Shown one piece after another: positions 24,873 through 33,000 of a DNA stretch of 64,000 nt (position 1 is the first letter of the stretch; each line of letters starts with the position of its first letter). The notes beneath the pieces are model-generated. The model made no database searches, had not been told where the DNA came from, and was given only the letters and a program-made list of their open reading frames with translations. The translations under genes and the position numbers were made by a program. This DNA is from Clostridia bacterium (lineage in GTDB: Bacteria > Bacillota > Clostridia > Oscillospirales > Acutalibacteraceae), in the NCBI GenBank assembly GCA_017466365.1, contig JAFTUG010000016.1:372001-436000 (forward strand), given 5' to 3'.

Positions 24873-27245
24873 TTAAAGGTTATTTTTAAATATCTGAACT
24901 GTTGTTCTGTTTGCACCGAAAAGATTTTTAAAGAAGGATATAATTATTTGGAAAAATCCTGAATTAACCTTTACTGTTTGAGAATCGGAAATCTCATTGC
25001 CGTTTGAATCTTTGAGTACAGTGCCGTAACGGTTAACAAGCTTAACAGTAACAGTTGCGGCAGAATCAACAATCACGGTTTCGCCTTCTCCTGCCAATTC
25101 GCCGTCTGCATACCAGTATATTTTTGCGTCAGCGGGTTTATCGGTTACAACAGCTGTAAGTTTCAGGGAGTCGCCGTAATCAATTGTTGCAGTACCGGGA
25201 TTATTATGGATTTTAACAGTCGGCTCCACAGTCTTCTGCCACACAGCATAAAGGACAGTGTATGATGAAATGCTAATGGTGTTTCCTGCATAGTAGCTTG
25301 GAGATACAGCGGAACTGCTCTTTGACCAACCGAGGAAGGTATAACCGCTTCTTGTGGGTATTGTTGAAGAAATGGTATAGCTTGTTGAGCCGCTCTGTGA
25401 TGAGGGAGCACCTGAACCGCCGTTTGCGTTGTAGGAAAGAGTAAAGGTGTTTTTAGACCAAACAGCATAAAGCGTTGTATTCGATGAAATTGTTATTGTG
25501 TCACCTGCAGTGTAGCTTGCCGAGGTAGCAGAACTGCTTTTTGACCAACCGAGGAAGGTGTAACCGCTTCTGGTGGGTCGGGTTGAAGAAATAGTATAGC
25601 TTGTTGAGTCGCTCTGTGATGAAGGGGGATTTGAGCCACCGTTTGCGTTGTAAGAAAGGGTAAAGGTGTTTTTAGACCAAACAGCATAAAGAGTTGTATT
25701 CGATGAAATTGTTATTGTATCACCCGCAGTGTAGCTTGCCGAGGTAGCAGAACTGCTTTTTGACCAACCGAGGAAGGTGTAACCGCTTCTGGTGGGTCGG
25801 GTTGAAGAAATAGTGTAACTTGTTGAGCCGCTCTGTGATGAAGGGGGATTTGAGCCGCCGTTTGCGTTGTAGTAAAGAGTAAAGGTGTTTTTAGACCAAA
25901 CAGCATAAAGAGTTGTATTCGATGAAATTGTTATTGTGTCACCAGCAGAATAACTTGCAGATGTTGCAGAACTGCTCTTTGACCAACCAAGAAATGTATA
26001 TCCGCTTTTGGTTGGCTTTGCTGATGATATTGTGTAACTCGTTGCACCTGTTTGATTTGCAGGGGGATTTGAGCCGCCGTTAGCATTGTAAGAAAGAGTG
26101 TATGATGTTACAGGATTTTTTTCCCATATTGCATAAAGAGTTACCGAGCAATTACCGTTTTTGATGTTTGAATTAATATCGGTAGGTAATAATGAATTAT
26201 CTCCCTGATCAAAGATTGTTCCGCCGTTGGCTTTTGTTCCCCAACCTACAAATGAATATCCGTTTCTGTAAATTCCAAATGTTGAATGATTAATTAATCC
26301 GTTTGTTTTTGTAGAATTATATGTCCATTTTTGATAGTACTGACTTGAATCTGATTTATTGCAAACTATATTTGAACAAAGATTATATGTGTCTGATGAT
26401 ATTGAGCCGCCATTTGCATTAAAATATACTTTTAATGTGTTTTTTCGCCATACGGCATAAAGGGTTTGGTCTTTTTCAAGAGTTATAAATTCTCCGTTGA
26501 CATATTCTGCGCTTGTTGCTGAATTGCTTTCAGCCCAACCCAAAAAGGTGTATCCTTCTCTTGTAGGTTTTATATCGCTTATTGCATACCAGTTGGGAGA
26601 TGAAGTTGGCTTGTTTTGACTTCCGGGTGCACCCGAACCACCGTTTGCATTGTATGAAAGGGTGTAGGACGTGGAATATTTATATGATATTCCGCTTGAA
26701 CTTGTTATAGTGTGTTTGCTGGTGTCAGTAGGATTATTGTTTATATAATTACTCCAAGCAGTTCCTTTAGTTATTGTGAAATGAAGATGCGGTCCTGTGG
26801 AATTGCCGGAAGAGCCGACTTTGCCTATTACATCGCCTTGTTTGACGGTTGCGTTTTTGCTTCTATAAGCAGAAGGTACAGAATTATATTGCATATGTGC
26901 ATAATAAGTGTAATATGTGGTTCCGTTTATTGTATGTTTTAATATCAAACCAACGCCCATTCCTGTAGAATCACAGCTTGTGCAGCTTTTAGAATAATGT
27001 TGACATTTGTTAACATAAGAGTATACAACACCATCATATGATGCAACGATATCTTTTCCTTCGCATTTGTTTACATCAATTGCCTTGTGTCCGGAAGAAG
27101 AAAAGCCTCTTGACATGGAATAAGATGAAGGTACTGGCCATAAAAAAGTGTTTGTAGGAGCCGCACTTGCAATTATTAGTGATGTAGGAATTAGTAGAAG
27201 TGCGATTAATGTGAGTGAAATTGTTTTTTTTATCGTTTTTTTCAT
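24873..27245 (-). CDS. Secreted M23 peptidase with InlB-type B repeats
   Basis: A 790-residue exported protein. Residues 1-29 are a signal peptide. Residues 30-175 are an M23 (LytM/lysostaphin-type) domain with zinc ligands H53 and D57 (GHKAIDV), H117 (YAHMQ) and the HLH pair 153-155, so it can probably cut peptide crosslinks in peptidoglycan. Then follow about seven InlB/Listeria-Bacteroides-type repeats (YTLSYNANGGSNPP..., YTFLGW..., LYAVW), four of them nearly identical. The last 110 residues hold an Ig-like region and a basic hydrophobic end (FFQIIISFFKNLFG). It likely acts at the cell wall; the repeats may bind the wall or host surfaces. Start ATG has an AGGTATT site. Confidence 0.88.
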   Translation of the reverse strand: MKKTIKKTISLTLIALLLIPTSLIIASAAPTNTFLWPVPSSYSMSRGFSSSGHKAIDVNKCEGKDIVASYDGVVYSYVNKCQHYSKSCTSCDSTGMGVGLILKHTINGTTYYTYYAHMQYNSVPSAYRSKNATVKQGDVIGKVGSSGNSTGPHLHFTITKGTAWSNYINNNPTDTSKHTITSSSGISYKYSTSYTLSYNANGGSGAPGSQNKPTSSPNWYAISDIKPTREGYTFLGWAESNSATSAEYVNGEFITLEKDQTLYAVWRKNTLKVYFNANGGSISSDTYNLCSNIVCNKSDSSQYYQKWTYNSTKTNGLINHSTFGIYRNGYSFVGWGTKANGGTIFDQGDNSLLPTDINSNIKNGNCSVTLYAIWEKNPVTSYTLSYNANGGSNPPANQTGATSYTISSAKPTKSGYTFLGWSKSSSATSASYSAGDTITISSNTTLYAVWSKNTFTLYYNANGGSNPPSSQSGSTSYTISSTRPTRSGYTFLGWSKSSSATSASYTAGDTITISSNTTLYAVWSKNTFTLSYNANGGSNPPSSQSDSTSYTISSTRPTRSGYTFLGWSKSSSATSASYTAGDTITISSNTTLYAVWSKNTFTLSYNANGGSGAPSSQSGSTSYTISSTIPTRSGYTFLGWSKSSSAVSPSYYAGNTISISSYTVLYAVWQKTVEPTVKIHNNPGTATIDYGDSLKLTAVVTDKPADAKIYWYADGELAGEGETVIVDSAATVTVKLVNRYGTVLKDSNGNEISDSQTVKVNSGFFQIIISFFKNLFGANRTTVQIFKNNL
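25230..26105. repeat. Tandem 219-bp repeats encoding InlB B repeats
   Basis: Four units of 219 bases (73 codons) follow each other, for example the block AGACCAAACAGCATAAAG recurs at about 25454, 25673 and 25892. The inner units differ by only a few bases, so the array probably expands and contracts by recombination; the outer units are more diverged. Confidence 0.85.
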
Positions 27246-27278
27246 TTGAATACCTCCAGTATCAATTTAAATATATTT

Positions 27279-27320
27279 TACTGCATTTTGCGGTATAAGT
27301 CAATACAACAAAACGCAGTA
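27279..27320. promoter_or_regulatory. Pair of inverted operator-like sites
   Basis: TACTGCATTTTGCGGTA (27279-27295, +) and TACTGCGTTTTGTTGTA (27304-27320, on -) agree at 14 of 17 positions and face each other between the M23 gene and the XRE gene. The first is itself partly palindromic. A binding site for the adjacent XRE protein is likely. Confidence 0.55.
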
Positions 27321-27344
27321 GCGTATAATATTTTTGGTGATGAT

Positions 27345-27545
27345 ATGTACCAAAGGATAAGAGATTTGCGTGAAGATGCAGATTTAACCCAAAAACAAAT
27401 GGCTCAAATTTTGAACTGCTCACAGCAGGTTTATTCAAATTATGAATTGGGACAAAGAGACATACCAACAGCAGTTTTAATTGCTTTGGCACGTTATCAC
27501 AACACTACTACGGATTATATATTAGGTTTATCTGACAAAAAATGA
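27345..27545 (+). CDS. Small XRE-family regulator
   Basis: A 66-residue HTH_3 protein (MYQRIRDLREDADLTQKQMAQILNCS...YSNYELGQRDIP...DYILGLSDKK). I use the ATG at 27345, with GGTGATG just upstream, because residues from there match the domain; an earlier ATG at 27246 reads through the operator region. It is divergent from the M23/InlB gene and likely controls it together with itself. Proteins of this size often also act as antitoxin-like or prophage-type repressors, but no partner is seen. Confidence 0.82.
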   Translation: MYQRIRDLREDADLTQKQMAQILNCSQQVYSNYELGQRDIPTAVLIALARYHNTTTDYILGLSDKK

Positions 27546-27573
27546 AGGGGCTAAAAACTGCCCCTTCATTTTT
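27542..27573 (+). terminator. Terminator of the small XRE gene
   Basis: ATGAAGGGGC / GCCCCTTCAT stem overlapping the stop codon, followed by TTTTTA. Confidence 0.85.
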
Positions 27574-27610
27574 ATAAAGATATAAATATAGTCTAAAAGT
27601 GTCCGTAATG

Positions 27611-27752
27611 CTTGCCTCCCTCTGACGAGGGAGGTGGATTTTGCGAAGCAAAAGACGGAGGGAGAGATACTAAATCAACAAATTATTTCTGCTTTTTCGC
27701 AAAATCTTCTCTCCTTCAGTCCTGCGGACAGCTTCCTCATCAGAGGAAGCCC
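27611..27752. repeat. Interspersed inverted-repeat element typical of Clostridia
   Basis: The ends are hairpins, CCTCCCTC-TGAC-GAGGGAGG at 27615-27634 and GCTTCCTC-ATCA-GAGGAAGC at 27731-27750, and the interior is also inverted (GATTTTGCGAA with TTCGCAAAATC; ACGGAGGGAGAGA with TCTCTCCTTCAGT). The whole forms an imperfect long palindrome. Sequences with this wording are widespread in gut Clostridia genomes. It has no genes and looks like a small non-autonomous repeat placed between two XRE genes. Confidence 0.7.
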
Positions 27753-27806
27753 AAAAAGAAAACTGCGGTTGTAATTAGTCTGTGCTTGCTTAGAGGAGTG
27801 TCTGCG

Positions 27807-28043
27807 ATGATAGAATTTGACAACAAGGCTGTCGGTGTGGTTATACGGCAGTTGAGAAAAGAAAAAGGTTTATCCCAAGAGGTGTTCAGCGGTCTTGCAG
27901 GAATTGCGAGGAGTCACCTTTACATGATTGAAAGCAGTGACAAACAGGCTAATTTTGAAACTCTTTGGAAACTTGCAAATGCCTTTGGTGTTGAACCAAA
28001 TGAATTGGTCAAGAAAATTGAAAATGAAATCCTGAACAAATAA
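27807..28043 (+). CDS. XRE-family regulator
   Basis: A 78-residue HTH_3 protein (VVIRQLRKEKGLSQEVFSGLAGIARSHLYMIESSDKQANFETL...). The ATG at 27807 has GAGGAG ten bases upstream; codons further 5' come from the repeat element. It has no effector domain. It is a separate gene from the upstream XRE regulator, and the repeat lies in its promoter region. Targets unknown. Confidence 0.82.
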   Translation: MIEFDNKAVGVVIRQLRKEKGLSQEVFSGLAGIARSHLYMIESSDKQANFETLWKLANAFGVEPNELVKKIENEILNK

Positions 28044-28075
28044 ATCCCCGTACTCTCGTTTTAGAGAATACGGGG
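28041..28075. terminator. Shared terminator of convergent genes
   Basis: CCCCGTACTCTC / GAGAATACGGGG stem with a small loop between the XRE gene (+) and the dehydrogenase gene (-). Confidence 0.75.
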
Positions 28076-28091
28076 TTGAATTATTATGTTA

Positions 28092-29615
28092 TTATTTAAG
28101 GTCGCCGCCGACTGAACCGTCCCAGGTATCAACGGTCTGTGCCTTCATTTCTTCCTCGTCAAACCAACGGGTTGTAACTGCCTTGGTTTCTGTGTAGAAA
28201 CGGAAGCCGTCCTTGCCCAGGCAGTGGAGGTCACCGAAGAATGACTGCTTGTGACCTGTGAAGGGGAATACGCCAACGGGTACGGGAATACCAACGTTAA
28301 CGCCAACCATGCCGCCGTCTGTTCTCTTTGCGAATTCTCTTGCATAGTAACCGCTCTGTGTGAAGATAACCGAGCCGTTTGCAAAGGGATTTGCATTCAT
28401 AACTGCAAGACCTTCTTCAAAGTCCTTAACTCTCTTAACGCAGAGAACGGGTCCGAAGATTTCTCTCTGACCTACGGTCATATCTTCTGTTACATGGTCG
28501 AAGATTGTGGGTCCTACATAGAAGCCGTTTTCATAGCCGGGAACAACGGGATTTCTGCCGTCGAGAACAAGCTCTGCACCTTCTTCAATGCCTTTTTCAA
28601 TCCACTTGAGAATGGACTGCCTGTGAGCTTCGGTAACAACGGGGCCAAGGGTTGATTCCTTATCATATGCAGGGCCGAGCTTAAGCTCTTTTGCAAACTT
28701 AACAAGATAGCCTACAAGCTCGTCTGCAATGCTTTCCTGTGCAACGATTACGGGGAGAGCCATGCAGCGTTCGCCTGCGCAGCCGAATGATGAATTGATG
28801 ATACCTCTTGCGCTTCTTTCGAGAGCAGCATCTTCAAGAACAAGACCGTGGTTCTTTGCTTCGCAGAGAGCCTGAACTCTCTTGCCGTTTGCGGCAGCTC
28901 TTGAATAAATGTGAAGACCAACGCTTGTTGAGCCAACAAATGTGATGCCCTTAATATCGGGGTGGTCCATGAAAATTTCAGCTTCGTTTCTCGAGCAGGT
29001 AACGATGTTAATAACACCGTCGGGAAGACCTGCTTCCTGCCAAAGCTCTGCAAGTCTCATGCAGGTCATGGGAGTCATGGATGCAGCCTTGAGAACGATT
29101 GTGTTACCGCAAACAATGCAGAGGGGTGACATCCAGCCCATGGGAATCATGCCGGGGAAGTTGAAGGGAACGATGCCTGCGAAAACGCCGACAGGTTCTC
29201 TGTAAAGAGTTGTGTCATATCCCGAGGATGTGTCTCTCATGCTTTCGCCCATGAGAAGTGAGGGTGCGGAGCATGCAAGCTCAACGGGTTCCTTAACCTT
29301 AAGGATATCGCCCTTTGCTTCGCTCCATACCTTGCCGTGCTCTCTTGCGCAGATTTCGGTAAGCTCGTCCATATGCTGCTCAAGAAGCTCGCGGAATTTG
29401 AAAACAATCTGAACTCTCTTCATAACGGGTACGTTTGACCAGCTCTTGAACGCTTCCTTTGCACAAGCGATAGCTTCGTTAACTTCGTCTTTTGTGCAGC
29501 AGGGAGTCTGTGCGATAACCTCGCCTGTGCTGGGATTATAAACGTCCATGTATTTTTCGCAGGAAGAATCAAGCCACTTGCCGCCTGCAAAATACTTAAG
29601 TTTTTTCACTGCCAT
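28092..29615 (-). CDS. mmsA: CoA-acylating methylmalonate-semialdehyde dehydrogenase
   Basis: This 507-residue aldehyde dehydrogenase belongs to the MmsA/IolA branch, which converts (methyl)malonate semialdehyde plus CoA and NAD+ to propionyl- or acetyl-CoA with CO2 release. Seen: VPFNFPGMIPMGWM near 149-162 (the branch-typical replacement of PWNFP), GSTSVG near 228, and the nucleophile C284 in CAGERCMALPV; no glutamate stands at the usual general-base site, as expected for the acylating branch. I start at the ATG at 29615 (MAVKKL) with GGAGTG upstream. No other inositol or valine genes are adjacent, so the pathway is open. Confidence 0.9.
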   Translation of the reverse strand: MAVKKLKYFAGGKWLDSSCEKYMDVYNPSTGEVIAQTPCCTKDEVNEAIACAKEAFKSWSNVPVMKRVQIVFKFRELLEQHMDELTEICAREHGKVWSEAKGDILKVKEPVELACSAPSLLMGESMRDTSSGYDTTLYREPVGVFAGIVPFNFPGMIPMGWMSPLCIVCGNTIVLKAASMTPMTCMRLAELWQEAGLPDGVINIVTCSRNEAEIFMDHPDIKGITFVGSTSVGLHIYSRAAANGKRVQALCEAKNHGLVLEDAALERSARGIINSSFGCAGERCMALPVIVAQESIADELVGYLVKFAKELKLGPAYDKESTLGPVVTEAHRQSILKWIEKGIEEGAELVLDGRNPVVPGYENGFYVGPTIFDHVTEDMTVGQREIFGPVLCVKRVKDFEEGLAVMNANPFANGSVIFTQSGYYAREFAKRTDGGMVGVNVGIPVPVGVFPFTGHKQSFFGDLHCLGKDGFRFYTETKAVTTRWFDEEEMKAQTVDTWDGSVGGDLK

Positions 29616-29648
29616 ATTTAACACTCCATTCCGAAATCTTACCATAAT

Positions 29649-29677
29649 ATTCTATAACTTTTTATATTTGATGTCAA
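29649..29677 (-). promoter_or_regulatory. Promoter of the mmsA-like gene
   Basis: On -, TTGACA (29677-29672) and TAGAAT (29654-29649) are 17 bases apart, 33 bases upstream of the start codon. Confidence 0.75.
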
Positions 29678-29687
29678 CATTTATTTC

Positions 29688-30791
29688 TTATTTAAACACG
29701 CTGCTCTGATTGATAAGCTGCGAGTTATAGATAAACAGTACATCGCTGTTTTCAAAATCAACATATTCTCCGAGAAGCTGTGAAGAAATATATCTTGTAT
29801 CAACAAGTGTTATTTTTCCGTAGCTGCCGAGAAGAAGGGGAGCGAGTGATGAGCCGAAAGAGTCACGGAAAATGATAAGATGCTTTCCGTCCGGGTTAAG
29901 AGTATTTTCAGCCTTAATAATGGGTACTGCACCCGAGAAAAAGACATCGTATTTGTCATTGCCTTTAAATTTGTTTAAATCATAAACGCCGATGTGCTCT
30001 TTCCGTGTTTCAAAGTTATAAACAGCAGCGGAATCTGTAACCTCATTTCTCATGCAGATAATTTTGTCGGGTTCGATTTTTACAGCAAGCCTTGAAGAGT
30101 AAACGCCGCTGAAATCTCCAAGATTTTCGGGCGTGTATTCATTTTTGTCGAGAGCATCAAAGCCCATTTTTTCGCCGAGCTTTTCAACAACGGGAAAAAT
30201 TTCTTCCTGCTTCCAATGAGAATCGGTTTTGTAATAGTTGTCAATAGTCAGACAATCGAAAATATCAATATATTCCATGTTTCGGATATTGCTTTTGAAA
30301 ATATCCGTCATTTTTTTATAGTCATATGCGGGATAACCGTTTTTTTCTGCAAGAAAATAGTTTTTATCGGGAATTATTGAGCAGAAAACACGGGTGTTAG
30401 CATTTGAAAGATATTTATTATAGATTGCGTTAATCTTTTCAGCCGCATTTTTAACGGAGCTTTCGTTTAGTTTTTCTTCCATTTCGGAAATATGACCTTC
30501 GACAAAATATGTGCCGTTGTTATCTTTTTGATTGAACAGCTTAAGCTGAATGAAGGATTTGATTTCTCTGAATTTATCGCGCAGGGGGAACTGGTCTGTC
30601 AAAAAATCCTCGATTCCGTCAAAATATGATTTATCAATGATACTTTCAACGGAGAATTCGGGGAACTGCGCCGCTTTTCTTCGCTCGGATACAAGAACGG
30701 AAATCGGTTCTCTGATAATGAATGAAGCTGCAATTGCAAATATGAAAATAACAAAAAAGGCAATGCTTAATATATTTCTGAATTTTTTCAT
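29688..30791 (-). CDS. DHHW/AlgX-like protein of an O-acylation module
   Basis: A 367-residue protein with an N-terminal membrane anchor (6-28) and an extracytoplasmic SGNH/AlgX-like domain. The motif TDSHW (near 192) corresponds to the DHHW signature, and FRDSFGSSLAPLL (near 310) holds the likely catalytic serine. Members transfer acetyl groups supplied by a membrane acyltransferase onto a surface polysaccharide. It starts 12 bases after the MBOAT gene on the same strand, the standard pairing. Which polymer is acetylated cannot be read from the sequence. Confidence 0.83.
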   Translation of the reverse strand: MKKFRNILSIAFFVIFIFAIAASFIIREPISVLVSERRKAAQFPEFSVESIIDKSYFDGIEDFLTDQFPLRDKFREIKSFIQLKLFNQKDNNGTYFVEGHISEMEEKLNESSVKNAAEKINAIYNKYLSNANTRVFCSIIPDKNYFLAEKNGYPAYDYKKMTDIFKSNIRNMEYIDIFDCLTIDNYYKTDSHWKQEEIFPVVEKLGEKMGFDALDKNEYTPENLGDFSGVYSSRLAVKIEPDKIICMRNEVTDSAAVYNFETRKEHIGVYDLNKFKGNDKYDVFFSGAVPIIKAENTLNPDGKHLIIFRDSFGSSLAPLLLGSYGKITLVDTRYISSQLLGEYVDFENSDVLFIYNSQLINQSSVFK

Positions 30792-30803
30792 GTCATTGCC
30801 TCC

Positions 30804-32201
30804 TTAAAATCTGAAATAAAGGAACGGATTATAAGTTCCGTCAATGAGATAAGCGGTAACGATTATTAGAACCGATACAACAAAAATCGGTTCAAGAGCG
30901 GTAAGAATTTTGTCACCGATATCGTTTCCTTTTATCTTGTTACAAATTGTTTTTAGTGCGGGAGTTGCACCAATTGCAGCCGAAACAAGAAGAACGGAAT
31001 AGCTGCGAAGGTAATAGAGAGTCATGCCGTTTGAGAGAGGATAAGTGCTTGTAAACATACCCTTAAGGTCATCAAATGCGCCCGTAACACCGTTTGCATT
31101 GAAAATAACAAAGCCTATAAGAACAACAAAAATCAGATAGATATGGCTGATAAATTTCGGAACTCTGTTCTTGATTTTCTTTGAAATGAACTTTTCGCAA
31201 AGCAAAAGCGCCGCAAAATAAAGTCCCCATAAAATAAATGTCCAGTCTGCGCCGTGCCAGAAGCCCGTAAGAAACCAAACCGTGAGAATATTAAAAAGGA
31301 AACGGAACTTATTGACTCTGTTGCCGCCCATGGGAATATAGATATAATCACGGAACCAGCTTCCGAGAGAGATGTGCCATCTTCTCCAGAATTCGGTAAC
31401 GGATGATGAGATGAACGGATAATTGAAGTTTTCCATAAATCTGAATCCGAGCATATGCCCCAGACCTATTGCCATATCGCTGTAGCCCGAAAAATCGAAA
31501 TAAATCTGCAGAGCAAAAGATACGGCATAGAGCCAGAAGAACAGAGTTGATTTATCATCGGCGGCTCGGAAGGTTTCGCATATTGTTCCGAGTGAGTTTG
31601 CCATTATAACCTTTTTACCGAGACCTATGGCAAAACGTCTTACGCCGTGTGAAAATTTTTCGGCAGAATGTGTGCGGTGCTTTAAATCATGCATAACATC
31701 CGTGTAACGCACAATCGGACCTGCAACAAGCTGCGGGAAAAGCGAAACATAAAGCGCAAGGCTCAGAGGATTTTTCTGTGCCGGAGTATCCTTGCGGTAA
31801 ACATCAATGTTGTAGCTGATAGCCTGGAATGTGTAGAAACTTATACCTATCGGAAGCGCAAGCTTCAAAAGCCCGATGTCAGAGTTGAAAACGGAATTTA
31901 TCGTTGAGATAAAGAAATCAGTGTATTTGAAATAGATAAGAGCAGAAAGATTAACGGCAACCGATGCAATAGTTACCGCAAGGCGTGCCTTTCCCTCTGC
32001 ACGGTCTGTAAGAAGTCCGAAAACATAGCTGACGGTAATGACCGCAACCATAAGAATAAGATATTTCGGTTCGCCGTAGAAATAGAAAAACAGGCTTGCA
32101 AGAAGAAGCCAGATATTCTTCACTTTCATCGGAAGAATATAATATACGCCGATTACAATCGGCAGAAAAACAAAAAGAAATGTTAAGCTTGAAAAGAGCA
32201 T
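30804..32201 (-). CDS. MBOAT-family membrane O-acyltransferase (AlgI/DltB-like)
   Basis: This 465-residue protein has about eleven membrane segments and the MBOAT signatures: WRRWHISLGSWFRDY with H276, and LTGFWHGADW with the invariant histidine H316. It hands acyl groups, usually acetyl, from the cytoplasm to an extracytoplasmic acceptor protein, here probably the DHHW protein encoded next. The ATG has an AAAGGAA site. A terminator hairpin lies just upstream, so the pair may depend on readthrough from the lipoprotein gene or on a promoter inside that gap. Confidence 0.9.
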   Translation of the reverse strand: MLFSSLTFLFVFLPIVIGVYYILPMKVKNIWLLLASLFFYFYGEPKYLILMVAVITVSYVFGLLTDRAEGKARLAVTIASVAVNLSALIYFKYTDFFISTINSVFNSDIGLLKLALPIGISFYTFQAISYNIDVYRKDTPAQKNPLSLALYVSLFPQLVAGPIVRYTDVMHDLKHRTHSAEKFSHGVRRFAIGLGKKVIMANSLGTICETFRAADDKSTLFFWLYAVSFALQIYFDFSGYSDMAIGLGHMLGFRFMENFNYPFISSSVTEFWRRWHISLGSWFRDYIYIPMGGNRVNKFRFLFNILTVWFLTGFWHGADWTFILWGLYFAALLLCEKFISKKIKNRVPKFISHIYLIFVVLIGFVIFNANGVTGAFDDLKGMFTSTYPLSNGMTLYYLRSYSVLLVSAAIGATPALKTICNKIKGNDIGDKILTALEPIFVVSVLIIVTAYLIDGTYNPFLYFRF

Positions 32202-32213
32202 GATGCTTTCCTT

Positions 32214-32244
32214 TCATAAAAAAAGGCGGGAACAAGCCCCGCCT
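32214..32244 (-). terminator. Terminator between the lipoprotein and MBOAT genes
   Basis: On -, AGGCGGG(G) and (C)CCGCCT form the stem and seven Ts follow, only 13 bases before the MBOAT start codon; it may act as a partial attenuator. Confidence 0.8.
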
Positions 32245-32260
32245 GATTTGATTTTTAAAA

Positions 32261-32896
32261 TTATTCGAGTGTGATGGGATCGCCGAGAGGCATATCCTCG
32301 CCGGGCATTGCTGCGGGCATATCATCAGCAACGGGTTCACCGAAGGGAAGGTCTTCCTGAATTTCGCCTGTTCTTGTGAGAACTTCCGAAACGTTGCCTT
32401 CGCAAACTGTTGTGAAGGCTGCAACGATGCCGTCAACGATTTCTTCGCTTGCCATAACCATCATAATAACGTTTCCGCAGCTTGCAACAGCAATCTTTTC
32501 TGCTGCAACGCACCACCATTTTCTGTAGTTAACTCCGTTAAGAATTTCATTCTTGAGAGCATCGATATCAGCGCCTTCTTTAGCCTTAACAATGGCAAGT
32601 GAATAAGCGATTGATGACATCATAGGCTCGGAAAGAACGGCTCTTTCGATGGCATCAGCGGATGCAACACCGAGATGAGGTGTAACTTCTTCTTCAACAT
32701 TGGAAAGTACGAGCTCTCTTGTAGCAAGAGAAGCGATTTCGTCTGTGGTTGTATCGTTTGTGTAGATTTTGTCAACGATTTCTTCAAGTGTGCCTGTGAG
32801 TTCAAAAGCGGGTACTTCAGGTTCGGTGTTACCGCCGCATGCGGCAAGTGAGAGTGCCATCGCAAGAGCGAGGATAAGGCAAATAATTTTTTTCAT
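32261..32896 (-). CDS. Lipoprotein, DUF4358-like
   Basis: A 211-residue lipoprotein with signal peptide and lipobox (LAAC, cysteine at 20). The body (about 35-165) resembles DUF4358 proteins (SLAIVKAKEGADIDALKNEIL..., then ...CGNVIMMVMAS); a Pro/Asp/Met-rich acidic tail follows. DUF4358 lipoproteins commonly neighbour MBOAT-DHHW pairs in Clostridia, which supports a role in the same surface acylation system. The family link is from memory of the sequence pattern. Confidence 0.72.
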   Translation of the reverse strand: MKKIICLILALAMALSLAACGGNTEPEVPAFELTGTLEEIVDKIYTNDTTTDEIASLATRELVLSNVEEEVTPHLGVASADAIERAVLSEPMMSSIAYSLAIVKAKEGADIDALKNEILNGVNYRKWWCVAAEKIAVASCGNVIMMVMASEEIVDGIVAAFTTVCEGNVSEVLTRTGEIQEDLPFGEPVADDMPAAMPGEDMPLGDPITLE

Positions 32897-32935
32897 TTTT
32901 TACTCCTTTTATATGTTTGATTTTTTAGTTTTCCA

Positions 32936-32962
32936 AACCTCCGAGATAGTAACAGAGGTTTG
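32936..32962 (-). terminator. Terminator of the sialidase-like gene
   Basis: AAACCTC / GAGGTTT stem with a loop of about 13 bases, downstream of the - strand gene at 33001. Weak T-run. Confidence 0.45.
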
Positions 32963-33000
32963 TTGATTGCGTGTGTTATATGTTTTAATTTTATATGAAC

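Noticed and set aside
25163..25906. Three repeated - strand frames of 64-101 residues inside the M23/InlB gene
   Set aside because: They are out-of-frame shadows of the 219-base repeats, which explains their spacing.
25230..26105. CRISPR array
   Set aside because: The repeats are contiguous 219-base coding units without spacers.
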